Of a DNA stretch of 64,000 nt, positions 24,101 through 36,895 are shown in pieces. The number at the start of each line of letters is the position of its first letter. The stretch's first letter is position 1. The notes beneath the pieces were generated by a model. The model made no database searches and was not told the origin of the DNA. It saw only the letters and a list, made by a program, of their open reading frames with translations. The DNA comes from Anastatus disparis. Taxonomy: Eukaryota; Arthropoda; Insecta; Hymenoptera; Eupelmidae. The stretch spans positions 1,302,001 to 1,366,000 of the forward strand of contig JAFFSR010000239.1 in assembly GCA_017163975.1 (NCBI GenBank), in the 5' to 3' direction. The position numbers and the translations under genes are program-made.

Positions 24101-25280
24101 CTCTGAGTTTCAAATTATTAATAAATATAATAATATATAGACTATATTAAAAAGAAAAAAATTACAGAAACTGAAAACTCAAAATTTGCTTTGGTAATAA
24201 AAATACCGTTAATGTTTTTGGACGAAAAATATGTATGCTTTAAAAATATTAATTCATCTAAAAAATTTAAAGCAATTTAAAAAATAATATATCACCAATA
24301 GAATTAAAAAATATTTGAAAAATTGAGTAAAATCGATGCGATTAGTGTTTTAGTAAATGTAAATTACAAATATTTTTCATGAATAATCTAATAACGAATG
24401 GATTATAGACATTATTCATAAAATTTTAAGAAAAATCAAATAAATTAAGAGGAAAAACGATTTTGTTGTTTTTTATGAAGCTCTAACTAAATACGGTCGT
24501 AAGTATTGAAGCTGCCTTAGTATGGATTTTATTTCTGATACCAAAATTTTCAATAAATTTTACCTTTTGTACGTTAAAATATCTAGATTATTTTATATTT
24601 TTTAGATCATCTTTAAAAATTAAATTCAATTATTTTTTTAATATTTTGGCCTTTTTGATATGCAAACAGATACAAAAAGAGAAAAATATAGAGAAAAAGA
24701 TATAATGAAAAATATTTATAAAATACCAAAAAATTTAATTTGTTATCTTAATAATGTTCCCTGTATATTCTAACCAAAATTTGATAAACCTATTCAGAAT
24801 AGTTATTTATAAAATACCATCAACATCGTTAAAATAAATGCAATAATTTTTCGATAATCAATGTTCATATGTAAAAAATCATCGGAGCTCGTCAGTGGCT
24901 CATTCCGTAGAGCGATACACTCATAATCTCAAGGTTCCGAGTTCGAATCCCACATTTATACAAGCACCACCATACGTTATATATGCTTTGTTCGCAAGCA
25001 ACTGACAACCTCTGTCGCTGATTAGTATCGCAGTGATAGCAAAAATACAGCGACGTTAAATAATAATAATAAAAAATTAAATGCAACCGAAATCTTTGAA
25101 ATTGATAATTTAGATTTTGAGTCATCAATAAAAAAACTTACCTGGAATTTTATTGCCAAGCCTGACAATTCGGGAAGTTTCAATATAGTAATAAGCTGCT
25201 GTCAATGCTGCCACAGTGAGGACTAAGGGCCAAAATAGAGCCGTTGGCAAATATGATGAAGACATTGGTATCGCGTCCAT
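18191..25280 (-). CDS. CYP4G: Cytochrome P450, CYP4G subfamily (oxidative decarbonylase type), complete, 552 aa
   Basis: An ER-bound P450 of the insect-specific CYP4G group, known in Drosophila to turn long-chain aldehydes into cuticular hydrocarbons in oenocytes. Coding exons: 25280-25142, 21911-21701, 21605-21309, 19937-19636, 19324-19215, 19129-19061, 18899-18731, 18637-18463 and 18377-18191 (TAA). All have GT-AG borders and the phases sum to 553 codons. Seen in the protein: an N-terminal membrane anchor (about 11-32); helix C WRTHR (135-139); a long acidic insert at about 268-315 between helices G and H, the hallmark of CYP4G; the CYP4 I-helix block [13 protein letters not shown] (346-358); ExxR as ETLR (411-414); heme loop [17 protein letters not shown] with Cys493. 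All catalytic motifs are intact. Intron 1 is 3.2 kb and holds two SINEs. Subfamily call is strong; which CYP4G clade is undecided. Confidence 0.96.
23909..24103 (-). mobile_element. tRNA-derived SINE, copy 4 (in intron 1 of CYP4G, sense to the gene)
   Basis: On the plus strand it reads as the complement: TTTATTTAACGTCACTG (tail), AAGCGACGGAGGT, TTTGTGAACAAAGCATATG, GAATCGAACTC (B box), GAGTGAGCCACTGACGA (A box). Minus-strand orientation. Confidence 0.85.
24885..25080 (+). mobile_element. tRNA-derived SINE, copy 5 (in intron 1 of CYP4G), internally deleted
   Basis: GAGCTCGTCAGTGGCTCATT opens the copy and GAGTTCGAATCCCA is the B box, but the block CTCTCGGCCGATTGA after the B box, present in the other copies, is missing and the sequence jumps to CATTTATACAAGCACCACC. 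It ends GCGACGTTAAATAATAATAA. Opposite in direction to copy 4 about 0.8 kb away. Confidence 0.8.
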
Positions 25281-25722
25281 GTTGCCGATTTATTTTTCCT
25301 TATTTTCCTTTGTTTTTCTTTTTTATTAAATAAAATATAAAATAAGTAATGTTATAAAAGTTTTCTATAATATTTTTTTTTAGTTTAATAAGTTTACAAA
25401 TCAACTAATTTTTAGATGAAAACTAAAAAGTTTAGATAAATTTTATTTCATTTTAAAAAAGAATTGTTTTCACTTATTTCGCAGTTGATTAGAAAAAAAT
25501 TCACTACAAAGTTAAATAAAAAATTATTGAAAAGAAAAAAGAATTACACGCAACACTCCGAAAAAAAGTAAAGTAAAATCACACAAAAAAAAATTTAATT
25601 TTACGCACTATTAATGTCGATGTCCAAGGGGGATTAAATTTAAAAGCTTTTTGAAAAATGTGCTTGCAAGCGGACCCTCGGTCGCCGCGATACTGTCGAA
25701 TTTTCAGTTATAGGTGGGGAGT

Positions 25723-25728
25723 CTTATA
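25723..25728 (-). promoter_or_regulatory. Candidate TATA box of CYP4G
   Basis: On the minus strand CCGCTATAAGACTCC lies in a GC-richer block (25630-25740). About 30 bp downstream is CGACAGTATCG, an initiator-like sequence near 25690. This would give a 5' UTR of roughly 410 nt without an intron; no good splice acceptor precedes the ATG at 25280, which agrees with an unspliced leader. Confidence 0.4.
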
Positions 25729-25739
25729 GCGGGTGAAAG

Positions 25740-26390
25740 GAATCGCGCGTTAAAAAAAAATTCCATATCTCTCTTTAAACAAAAAAAAAGCCATATTACT
25801 ATGCGCGTGACCCCTTCACCACACCGCCCCCTTGTACAGACACTTTTATTTTTTTTTTTTGTGTGCGCAAGCACACATTAAGCGAATATCGCAAAAGAAA
25901 ATCACTAGACGCTTTGCATCGCAAATGCGCGAAACAATACGCGTATAAGTTAATATATCAATTCAAGTGTACACTCTTAAGTATTTCCTTAATTTTAATT
26001 TTACTTACTTCTTACATGTGTTACGGAAAATTCATAAATTTGTAACTTTAAACAGATAATGTGCTTATTTATTATATTGAAGCTAAAGATTAGAAAGATA
26101 GAATTTCAATATGAACTCCTATGAAGTTTTCGTGATTAGCATCTTTTTTTTACTCCCATTTGTTTGCTCTTTATTTATAAGATCAAATTTAACCAGTTGG
26201 AACTGGCTTGGTAAACAGTCAATGGTCAGTGTGATTATACCGAAAAACAAAAAAAATTTATTAAAGAGTGATTTGAGACCACAAGTTGCTAACATTTCAT
26301 ATTTATGAACTGGTTGTGAAGTGGTTGAAAAAATTGCAAATATATAATATTAGAATGGTGAAATTACCTTTCCAATTAAAGGAATGTAAA
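25740..26390. other. Upstream flank of CYP4G
   Basis: The GC-richer part ends with a CACACCGCCCCC block near 25820 and the near-palindrome GTGTGCGCAAGCACAC at 25861-25876. At 26111-26308 (plus) there is a 65-codon ORF whose first 25 residues look like a signal or membrane segment (FFLLPFVCSLF); it has no recognised family and may be chance. Confidence 0.35.
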
Positions 26391-26600
26391 ATACCGACAC
26401 TAGTTTTTCAAATTTTTCCAAATTTATTCTAATTTAAAAAGTTTTAAAATGTCTCTATATTATACCCTTTAATTTTAACTAATAAAAAGTATATTAGAGA
26501 TATTCCAAAAATTTTTTTAATAAAGATTGAAAATTCGAGAAACTCCAATACCGGTAACTATGAATAAATCATATGCTCTATTACATCACCTTAATACCTA
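26391..26600. repeat. Second copy of the 2338-2815 repeat, without the nested MITE
   Basis: Starts AAAATACCGACACTAG, then AAAAAGTTTTAAAATGTCTC, ACTAATAAAAAGTATA, AATTCGAGAAACTCCAATAC and TAAATCATATGCTCTATTAC, and ends in CATCACCTTAA. At the point where the other copy has the 266-bp foldback (after TCATA) this one runs straight through, so it represents the empty site. Confidence 0.7.
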
Positions 26601-29600
26601 TTTATTACGCATTATTCAAAAGAAAGTGAAAAAATATATACACACTGCCAAATTCTTCTACCCCTAATCTCTTTTCTATTAAATTCAAATCTTATTATGA
26701 TTGGTAAAGTTCTTTGTCTTTAATTGTAATATCACTTTTGATTTCGTAACGATGATTTTCATCTTTCTATAAGAAAATCAAATAATCGAAAAGACTAGTA
26801 ATTTATTCGTAATTATTAAAAAAGGACTTAAATATCTCCACATCCTAGAACGGTAATTGGAGTATCTGTAAAAAGAATAAGTTTGATGAATTCTGATTAA
26901 AATTTTACAAAATTTGGAGCAGATTAAAAATCTTATTAAAGTCCGAATAAAGGATTTTGAAAAGTTTCTAAAAAGATTTTAAAAATTATAAAACAACGTT
27001 TTTCGTCAAAATCAATGTAAATTACCGTTCAGATAGTAAAGTTTATCGCAGGATCTTAAAAAAAATATAAATTATACATTAAAAATAATATTTTATGCTA
27101 TAAAATTTTTTTTGCAAAAATTAGGGTGTACTACCAGTTTTATCGCAAATCTGACAACATCATCTTAAAAAAAAACTTTCTTGAGGCGGTTGGCATTTTA
27201 CAGTCAATTTTAAAAGTCCAACGTGAAATATAGACTGCGTGACGTATACACAGTTGATTATTTTGTAAAGAATTTTTTGTTTTTGACTATACGCTTCAAA
27301 CGCACTAATACATGTTTGGACTGTATAGGTATACGTGAACATAAGTTTAAACGGAATATTCAATAAAAGTGGTAACGCTGCGATTATAGCTACGTGTATT
27401 TTACTTAGCTCTTACTCACTTGGAAGTTAAAATTCTCTACTTGCAGCGGCGTTGCCACAATCCTTCCTTTCTTCCCTCGTTTATTTTTTAGAAGCGAAAA
27501 TTTATTTATAATAACTAAATAACTAGTTATGTTGTTTTTAGTTATGTCTTTAAATGTGGTGTCTAAAATAGCTTGCTATAGGAATCACGTGTTAAATGTT
27601 TCAACTTTAAAGCTCTGCATCTCGCTTTTGGTACGGAGAATCTTTCTGAAAATTTAATATGACATGTAGAATAATATAATATAAAAGTAATTTAAATCTG
27701 ATCGGAAATGAATTTCATGCCAACTATCTTAAATAAGTTATGTAAAATGGATTAGAAAACTAGATAATTTTTTGGGAGCTAAAATTTACAAGTTAAGACA
27801 TATGAAAAAATTGTGATTGTTTTTGGCGCAAATGTCCACCGTTATTAATTTTATAAAATTTGACAAAAGATTGACTTCAGAAAATAATAGAATTAAAAAA
27901 AACAAATTTTTTAATGTCAACAGTTACTACGATCTATGATATGGGTCATTTTTAATTTTGATACTTTAATGTTCATAAATACTCGCAAATAATCGCGAAA
28001 AAAAATAAAATAGTTGTTATTAAACTGACAATAATTAGGCTTAAAAAGAAAAATTATTAAAGATGAAAGTATATTAAAAACGGGACACATAGATACTATT
28101 ATACATTAAAAAGTTGATTAAGAAAATTAAAAAATTATATCGTAATCGTATCTTCGATTACGATATTATGTACTTAGTTATTTTTCGAAAAATTCAAAAC
28201 TTGATGAGATAAACTGATAATAAAAATAACTCATTAAAATTTTTTAGATAAATTATCTTTTCGATTGGTATAAAATAAACTTGAGACTGTGCACTTTTCG
28301 TTTGATTCGGATTCATATAAGAACTATAGTTCTATTGAAAATTTGTAAATACGAAAACAAAATTTTCACGATGAAACATGATTTAAACTGTGATTGTATA
28401 TTCTCATTTTATTAGATATCCATTTATTATACTTTACTTTCAATAAAATTTTTTTATCATAACAGAGATGAATTTGTCGGTTGTATGAATTCTATTAATT
28501 TAAAACCCATTGCTGATCTTATTAGCAGTTTATATTTTTTTATTTAAATTTTATCAACATTTTACAAGTATGAACGCTTCTTACACTGAATAAAAAAACA
28601 TAAATATTTTGACAAAATTTTATTTTTAATATTCACATTAATTAAAAATTTTTCTTTCAAATGACTTGGTGTATAAGGCCAATGTTTTATGTCAAAATAA
28701 GTCAACATAATTTTTACAGTTTTGATTATGATAGACAACCATGTTTAGAACAATAACATTTTCTGTTGAGTAAATAAAACTTTGCCAAACTTTTCCCTCA
28801 GTTAACATTGAATAAAATAATGATTAATGAAAAACTTTTAGAATTTAAAATAATATTTAATGTATAAATGTAATATGTATTTAGGTTTGTTGATGAAATT
28901 TATTTCCATTATTTATTAACCACATTTAACGCAACTTTTTTTTAAGAATATAAGATCAAGCTTTTAAAAGTGTTTTAAATTTTATAATACTTTCGTCATT
29001 TAACCCTTAATCAATACATTTTTCAATTTATTGGATATATGTACATTGTGCTTATTTGCATGCGCCTGTAAATCCCCGTTGTCGTCAAGTGAGTTCGGAC
29101 TTTTTTTCACGTGTCGGACAGTTTACTTGTTTACAAAAATTAATTCTGTGCACTTATCTAATATGAATCGCTAGGGCTTTTTTTAAAATATACGCCGAAC
29201 AAAAACTTTCATCTCAAAAATATTAGGAAATAAATTAAAAAATCTAGCTTCTTGAAAACTTGTTATCGGAAAGAAACAATTTTTTTTTTCATTTTGATTC
29301 ATCGATTTAATTCAAGCTAGATGATTTATTTATGTTTGAATACGGAAAGTTTGGTGAATTTTCTAAGAATATTGTTAGAAAGTTGAAAGTATAAAAGACT
29401 ATACTTTTAACATATGAAAAATATATTTCTCCTTTTTTTTATAAATGTCTGAAGATATATAACAAAATAGATAAATATTTTATGTTTATTAATTTAGATG
29501 ATTGTAATTATATTTTCTGACAATATTTATAAAATGCATATTCGATATTTTCAATTTTATTCTCTTTTTCATTTTAATAGATATTTATTTATTATTTAAC

Positions 29601-29631
29601 ATAAATTTACATTGTTTTGAATACTTTGAGT
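26601..29631. other. AT-rich intergenic region
   Basis: No exon or RNA gene recognised. A pair of 13-16 bp inverted repeats (GTGGTAACGCTGC near 27370 and the complement of GTGGCAACGCCGCTGC near 27450) brackets about 65 bp and may be the terminus of a decayed transposon. A small GC-richer patch with TTCACGTGTCGG sits near 29110. Confidence 0.4.
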
Positions 29632-29834
29632 GAGCTCTCAGTCGCTCAGTCGCTAAAGCGATGGGTTCATAATCTCGGAAGATCCGAGTTCGAATCCCGC
29701 TCTCGGCGGTCGATTGATACAAGCACCACTGTACTTTACATGTGCTTTGTTCACAAACACACGGTGACCTCCATCGTTAATTAGTATCAAAATCATAGCA
29801 TAAATACAGCAACGTTAAATAAAATTTTAAAAAA
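29632..29834 (+). mobile_element. tRNA-derived SINE, copy 6
   Basis: GAGCTCTCAGTCGCTCAGTC is followed by the B box GAGTTCGAATCCCG, CTCTCGGCGGTCGATTGATA (a few bases longer than in other copies), ACATGTGCTTTGTTCACAAA and the end GCAACGTTAAATAAAATTTT. Confidence 0.85.
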
Positions 29835-31159
29835 ATTCTTTTAAAAAATAAAATAACGTTTTTTTTTTTCATTAATACAAAATATATCAATAATTAATTC
29901 AAACCCAAATAAAGCTTTTTAAAAAATTGGTTAGAAAAAAATTTTAAACGTTTTATAATATTACCAGTGGTGTGAGAATAATATCGTGCTAAACAATATT
30001 GTTATCATTAATTCATTATGTAATGACCTGTTGACTATCCTTTAGACGTCAGAGATTTGTAACACAGTCTTGAAATTTAAGCAGATTTTGTTTTTAAAGA
30101 TTTAATTTGAATTTCATTTTGACCTCGAACTACTTTGCTTCCACGACAACGCTTTGCATTAATGACTGCAACTTTTGTAAGAAGATTCCACACCCTCGTG
30201 GAAAAACAGTTGAAAATTAATCAAAAATAACCAAAATTTTGGAAAATTTTTAAGGTTTTTAATTTTCAATGATTTATTGTTGAATCAATTTTTGAAAACT
30301 TTGAGGTAAGGCGATAATTGAATGAAATTTAATAAAATCATATAAAAATTGATTATTATTAAGAAATAGGTTAAAAAAAAATTTTTTATATCTATATAAA
30401 AAAATTAATCATGTTTACAAACCTAGTAAACAAAATTATAAATTGTATACCAAATAAATAATTTTAATACTATATAAATAAAAAAAATAAAAAGATTTAA
30501 TGCCATAATATCGATGTAATATTACATCATTAAAGTTTCTTATTCTTTGAAAAATACGGATATAAGATTAATGCAATAACACGAGGGAATTATTGAATAT
30601 TAAAATTTCTTATTTAGTTGACATAACATTTGATGAGTAGTAGATCTATTAATAGACATAATTAATATGTAAAACGAATTCACTTTATACATTTCGTTTA
30701 TTTCACATTACAAACTCTTGAAATTTTTTCGTTTAGTTGACGTAAATCAACACGAGTTCCATTCATCAACATGAAAATTTATAATACTTCTTTTTTCTTT
30801 GAATAATGATTAATTCAATACATTAAATAATTATTAGATTAACATAAAATATAAAGAAGAATACAAAAAAAAGGGAAAGAAAAAAAATAAACAATGTTAG
30901 ATTAGTGCGATGCAACTGCAACTTTATGATTAATGTATGGGTGATGTGCTCATTAAATAAACAACAGCGTGACACGATTAAATTTCTTTTACATGTTTTT
31001 AAGAGGCCGGTCAAAGACTTTATCTTTGTCTTTCTTCGGGTACTTTACCATTACATATAAAGTCATTATTGGATAAAGGCAAAAAATCGAGACTTCGATC
31101 TGTCATTAAACGAATTATCAAATATAGAAATTATCTAGAAATAAAATTTTTATATCCGG

Positions 31160-31322
31160 TAGAAAATTGAACAATTTTGCGCAGAATTTCTGATAAACAA
31201 AAGTTAAAAAAAATGACACTCACCTAGAAATTCTAGAAATTTCTTTGACAACATTTTTAGATTAGCGTCATTTTAACTTACCGTTGACCAGGAATTCTGC
31301 CCAAAATATGCTCAATTTTCTA
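31160..31322. mobile_element. Foldback MITE-like element, ~163 bp
   Basis: The left arm TAGAAAATTGAACAATTTTG / GCAGAATTTCTG pairs with the reverse complement of the right arm (TAGAAAATTGAGCATATTTTG / GCAGAATTCCTG, split here for length). Further in, AAGTTAAAA..AATGACACT pairs with AAGTTAAAATGACGCT. The centre holds a second palindrome around TAGAAATTCTAGAAATTTCT. No ORF. Confidence 0.7.
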
Positions 31323-32499
31323 CTTAGGAATTAATTATACTGATTTTTTTACTTTTATTTTAAACGATAATGTGATATTTATCTCTACTTTTATTTGAAA
31401 AAAAAATTCTAAAATTGTATTTGTATGAGATTCATTATTATAAGTTTTACCACTTTAATAATTTCATTATACGTATATAGGAGGTATGTCAAATGTTATT
31501 TCAATATTCAATAATTACAAATTCATGACTAATCGTTACGTATTTTAGATTTGTAATATTGCGAAACGATTAAGAATTTGATTAATATATAATAAGGTAG
31601 AATAACAAGCGGATTATATTAAAATTAGTTCCGAAACATAATCATTAAATTTCAACTATTTTCAATGTTTTCCAGCTCTTGAACTCGTTTTTTTTATTAA
31701 AAATTAGTCGAAATTAATAAATTTGATAATGCACCTTGGTTAAATTGCTTGTTTTTGAATAATAATAATTTTATATTATCGTTTAATAAAGAATACTGAT
31801 AATTAATTATCCGTCATAATTAAACAAATAAACTTAGCATAGACCAAAATAAAAGCCCATGAAAACGTCCACAGAACGAATGATAGTAAATTCAATTTTT
31901 GGCCAACGGAAGCTGCTGATAGTTTATTTTTCCCACAAACTTTTTCCACAGTCCGTTTTACACTAGGATTGCCGAGCTTTTTATTTTTTTCTGTATATTA
32001 CATTAAAAGTATAAGTATACAGTACTATCTATCTGAGGAATCATCATTTTTTCTATTTTTTCTATTTAATGACTTTACTCTTTCTTTGTCTGATATTGAA
32101 TCCCAGATTGGTGAATAATGATTTATGAATTTTCCTCTTTGCGCTAATACACAGACTTATGACTAATCAACGTCTGGGATTCTATATTTTTAATAAAAGA
32201 TCTACATTATTAAACAAATTTATATTCTATATTAAGTTGCATATTATGATATTCAACATCTATTTTACATAATTTTCTCGTTCACCAATCTAAACTGTTA
32301 AATTTAACACTTGAAAAATAACATCCAATCTATAACCGAAATATGTATAATCACCCTCTATGTACATTAATTTAATGACTACAGCAACAAAAGCGATAGA
32401 AAAGAAAATAACCCAAACGATTATTGCAATCCAATTAGACGAAAAAAAAGAACTAAGCAAAATAAGAAAACGGTGTTATAACGTTCATAAATTAAGGTA

Positions 32500-32880
32500 A
32501 TACGCGTGGGATTAAGCGCAAGGGGGTAGCTGCCTACCCTACATTACGTCCGCCGGAAATGACATACTAAAATTGCTCGCCCCCCAACGGAGTTAGCATA
32601 TAAAAAAATTAGAGAGAGAAAATGTATTTACGTTCATTAACCGGAAATCGGGTAACCTCCCCCTCACTTTTGGTACGAGTAAAGATAATGTCTACGTGAA
32701 CGGTATACGTATATACAAATATGTTACTTTATCGATTATATTGCTTGGGGGTTAAGGTTTTTAATATAAAAAAAGGAAAAATATAACATGCTCACCTGTA
32801 CGCTGGTTGGCTCGGGGCTACCTTGAATTTCAAATTAGCGTCGATGTCAGTGAGCTTGGTATATACAAGGTTGTTATTGT
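32500..32880. other. GC-richer island with a minus-strand splice-donor-like site
   Basis: This block stands out from its AT-rich surroundings (GCAAGGGGGTAGCTGCCTAC, CGTCCGCCGGAAATG, GCTCGCCCCCCAACGG). On the minus strand GCGTACAG|GTGAGCATG at about 32797 is a near-consensus donor, preceded by a TATA-like TTGTATATACCAAG some 70 bp upstream. It could be a non-coding first exon or a regulatory element; no coding frame was recognised. Confidence 0.35.
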
Positions 32881-33159
32881 GTAGTGCAATATACACTGTA
32901 TTGAAACAGTTGCTTAATAAATTACACACTAATGCTTTACGAAATTATAGCTTAGAATAATGTTTGATGAAAATCGATTAAGTTTGGATTTGATGATTAT
33001 GAATTTAATTTAATGGTGATTCATCCGAAAATATAGTTTTATTGTTTTTTTTCTTAGTCATGAAAATGAAACGTAGAAATTGTTGTAATAAAGGTGAAAA
33101 AAAAATATTTATCTTAATTAACAATTGTAAAGCAAAATAAAAATAAAAAAAGATACTCA

Positions 33160-33440
33160 TACACTGCAACCTTTTTTATAAGCATCGTAAGCTAAAATTC
33201 ATGATACAAATATGTTTTCTATAAAATTCTAAAGCAACAAAAAAAATTTGGAAATCTATCATTTTGTTTTTCAAGGTTACAAATGATATTTAAAATTTTT
33301 TTCGGTAAAAATATATTTTTTACTATCTGAAAATCATATTCAAATTTTTTCAAAATTTTCTTATTAGTTTAAAATTAATTATAATTAATTAATCTTAAAA
33401 ATGGTTGGGACCTCTACAGGAGCCAAACTCGTTCAGCTGG
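33160..33440. repeat. Dispersed AT-rich repeat, copy A
   Basis: Diverged direct repeat of 37296-37590. Ordered shared blocks: GCAA-CTTTTTTATAAG, TTCTATAAAATT, AAAAATATATTTT / AGAAATATGTTTTCTAT, CTATCTGAAAATCATATT-AA, TTTAAATTAATT, and the end CTACAGGAGCCAAACTCG / CTACAACAGTAACCAAATAC. Function unknown, likely an old transposon remnant. Confidence 0.55.
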
Positions 33441-35122
33441 TTGGGAAAATTAATAAATAAAAACATGCATGATTTATAAATACTTATGAATTTTATTTTA
33501 AATATTCTTTTCGCGTATAAAACATGGTAAAAATATTAAAATATATATAAAAAAGACTTATCCTTGATTATCCCTCAAAGGCACTAATATAATACAAGAC
33601 TTACACAACTAAAACTTGAGACAATCATTGGAAAGCATCATCAATTCACTTATTGTCGAGCAATAAATGTATCATCTATATTTTTTTTTAATTATTCATC
33701 AGTGTAAAAAATTTACTATAAATGCATATAAAAATACGTTATATTTTTGTCATTCATCGTCAACAATATAATTCACCTCTTGATCTACGTATTGTGCGTT
33801 GCACCAATTACAAAAGAAAAACTATATAGAAAAAGGTTCAATACTTTCGTTATTATTGCTCTATAATAAATTTTAAAAATACTGGTTACACTTTATCGGT
33901 ATAACCTAAAAATTCAAAATTTTTTTACATTTTGATACAGGTATCGAACATATTTATTTGTTAAATACTTAAAAAAACATTTTCATTCGATTTTGTATGG
34001 CCTTCTCTTATAAGACTAGTTTATATAAACGAACGTTTTATTTTATGGCTTATCTTACGACCCGATGAAATCGTAAGTTTCAGTGATATATTTACATTTG
34101 AACGCGTAATTTTAAAATTAAATATTACATTTTTATAATTTTATCTAACCGTCATATTTTTCAAATAAAACGCTCCGTACATTTCATGAGTTTAAAAATA
34201 TAAAACTAAGTTAAATAAAACTTATGGAGATATAAGATATTTTTCTTATAAAATAAAAGAAAGTATTGAAAACTGTACAATATTTTTGGCGCTCGAGCAA
34301 ACAATAAAAACTAAATTTTGTTTGTCAGATAATTATCAATGTATTATTAGAACAGAAGTAACAATTAAAAAAGCAATTGTTATTTTCTTTCCATTAGAAT
34401 CTATATAAAATCATTTGTTTTTACATTAATCATTTATCAAATGATTGTTATTAAGAAAATATGGCAGGAGTAAGTACAAAATTTATTAACTTACTACAGT
34501 TTAATTAAAAAACTAAAATTAATAAAAAGAAGAGTGCTGAAAAATTTTCCATACTTGTATACATATCACTTATTATGATTTGAACATTTCGATCAACATG
34601 ATTATGAAATTTTTGGAAAAATTTCCACGGTTTAAATTGTCTAATAATTGAAAATTCCAATAATACACATAATAATAAATATACATAATAATAATGATTG
34701 AAAAATAACTTAATAAGCACAATCGCATTATTTTATTAATGACTGATTTTAAGGCACTCGCATTTTAAAAAATTACCTTCTATACAATGATAAAAAATAT
34801 TTATACTTCTTTGCGTTGATTTCTTTCAACTTTTAATTATTATGTAAACGTTACATACGTGTACGCTATTATAACATCGTTGCACTGTCATTACGTGTGC
34901 TCTCTTTATCTTTCTATTGTATTCCTCGTGCATCGTTTATGCAAGCGACGAAATATGCATTACTAACTATATATATAAATCGTATTTAAAAAAAAAAGAC
35001 ACAACCACTTGATTCGGTTTTTTTTTTCTTCTTTTTCTTCGTTTTTTTTTTTATTTATTATTCTTTTTGGTCCCTTGCTGTGATATTTTTCCCACCGACT
35101 GTTTTTTTTTTCAAGGTATGTT
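33441..35122. other. AT-rich intergenic region
   Basis: No gene recognised. The 34505-34720 minus-strand ORF is low-complexity and hydrophobic, without a domain. Around 34830-35110 the composition shifts to CT-rich tracts next to the candidate small transcript described at 35123. Confidence 0.4.
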
Positions 35123-35525
35123 TTAACCCTTAGTCCGTTGGTTTACGCCATTTGGTCGTAGGGTTGAAGACTTTGGTGTGGAAAAAAACTTTATTTTTTT
35201 GCTTATCTCTTTGCGCATCGACGGATAACGAACGATATGCCATTGCATTCTTGCCATGTTGATCGCACTGAAACACAAAAGAAAATTTTTTTTCAGTTTT
35301 TTTTGGTATTTGGTGATGGATGAGGGTTGGTCGGTGTTATTTAATGGGAATTTTCATAGCAAAAAAATTATTTCCCAAGCTGACAATTGATTTTATTTTG
35401 CATATTAATGATGAGATACTGTAATGTAATTTATCATATTTTATGAATTCATAATCACCGTGAATTGAGTTATGTGCTATTATATTTTATTTTAACGTCC
35501 CAATAAGCACACCTAAAATTTAAGA

Positions 35526-36015
35526 ATTCACGAATGTCCGCTCAAGTTAATAAAATATATTAATAAAGTATTCATAAAATATTCATAAAGTATTCTTCCA
35601 CAAAATTAATAACTCTTCAACGTATCGTTATAATTATTTTAAAAGGGTTAAGAAAGTATTCATAAAGATTAAGTAATCATAATCCAAAGTGTTCATAAAT
35701 AGTCAAAAGCACATGTTTTCTAACGTACAGCGATGCTTGTATCAGTTGGTCGCTAAGTGTGTTTTAAATATTCCATTTGAGAATTAAAAACCAAACCTTA
35801 AGACCACATATTTTTTTATTCTATACCCTTGTCTAATACCCAATCAAGCCCCAAGAACCGTGGTTCAAATCTCGAACAATACTTATTTTAACAATTATAC
35901 TTTTTTTCATAATCATGTAATGTTAATTTTGATTAAAGTTGAGAATGTGATTCAATCAAGAATGTTAGATACTTTGGAATACTTTAAAAACTAAAGTGGT
36001 CGGACATTCGCGAAT
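35526..36015. mobile_element. Possible DNA-transposon remnant bounded by 15-bp inverted repeats
   Basis: ATTCACGAATGTCCG at 35526-35540 and the complement of ATTCGCGAATGTCCG at 36001-36015 differ at one base and bracket 490 bp. Inside lie imperfect TATTCATAAAG repeats (35560-35690) and a reversed SINE fragment. No transposase. Confidence 0.4.
35706..35756 (-). mobile_element. Fragment of the tRNA-derived SINE
   Basis: AGCACATGTTTTCTAACGTA followed by CAGCGATGCTTGTATCAGTTG matches, in reverse orientation, the central body of the full copies (compare the plus-strand text of copy 7 near 50140-50175). Both the tRNA-like head and the tail are missing. Confidence 0.55.
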
Positions 36016-36157
36016 AAACAAAGCAATCATTAAGAACTCTTTATTGATACTTTCGATGAAAGTATACATAAAGAATCTTTTTATTTTTTTGAGTTTGTTT
36101 TGGTGTTATTAAAAAATGAAAATAAATTTTTGCTTTTTAATTATATATACCTGATCA

Positions 36158-36355
36158 GGGCGTAATTTCTGATCATTATTTATTATAAATCATAATCTTT
36201 AATATTCTAGTAGGAAAAACCTTTTTTTAATTTATGAGGAAAAGTAGATTGAGCATAAGAAATGCTTCGTTTGTGTGAAAAAGAAATATACTTTTACTTT
36301 TTTACATGTAAATATGTGATCAGAAATACCTCTTAGGTGATCAGAAATTACGTCC
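36158..36355. mobile_element. Short MITE-like element with ~18-bp inverted termini
   Basis: Left end GGGCGTAATTTCTGATCA; right end is the complement of AGGACGTAATTTCTGATCA. 198 bp, AT-rich interior, no ORF. A further TGATCAGAAAT at 36319 repeats part of the right terminus. Confidence 0.6.
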
Positions 36356-36862
36356 TTCACGGTAAATATAAAAAAAATTTTAATGTATAATAGTTAAAAT
36401 AATTAATCATATTTAATTATTGACAATTATTAAATTAATATTTTAAACCCAAAAATACTTAAAGATTTTTTTTTAATTTATCGTAGAATTTTAATTTTTT
36501 TACGGATTTAATTGAATAGTGTAAAACAAAAAATTTTAAAAATTCTGATATTTAAATGTGGAGCCTATTGTATATAATAAATGCTATTACTTTATCTATT
36601 ATTAAAATTATTCGATATTAGATTCTAAGCTGTAATTTTTTTCCATATTTACCCATAAGAAAACATAATCCCAAAGTTTCAACAAAATTCATGATCCGAA
36701 TTTCTGACAATTTCCTACGGCGAATGGGAATTTAAATTCTCACCAAAACATTTAAACTCTTAACGGTCATACGCACAATCCAATATAACTTCCACCCTAG
36801 CAAAAACTCAATTCTAACCGTTTTTAAACGATCGATCGACAATTCCATCCATCTTCCCCTTC

Positions 36863-36865
<3 letters not shown>

Positions 36866-36892
<27 letters not shown>
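36866..36892. repeat. (CT)n microsatellite
   Basis: About 13 CT units within a CT-rich stretch immediately 3' of the proposed donor at 36921. GAGA-type sequence on the minus strand, often found near insect promoters. Confidence 0.9.

Positions 36893-36895
<3 letters not shown>

Noticed and set aside
26111..26308. Secreted 65-aa peptide gene
   Set aside because: A hydrophobic start is easily produced by AT-rich DNA; there is no family match, cysteine pattern or promoter signal.
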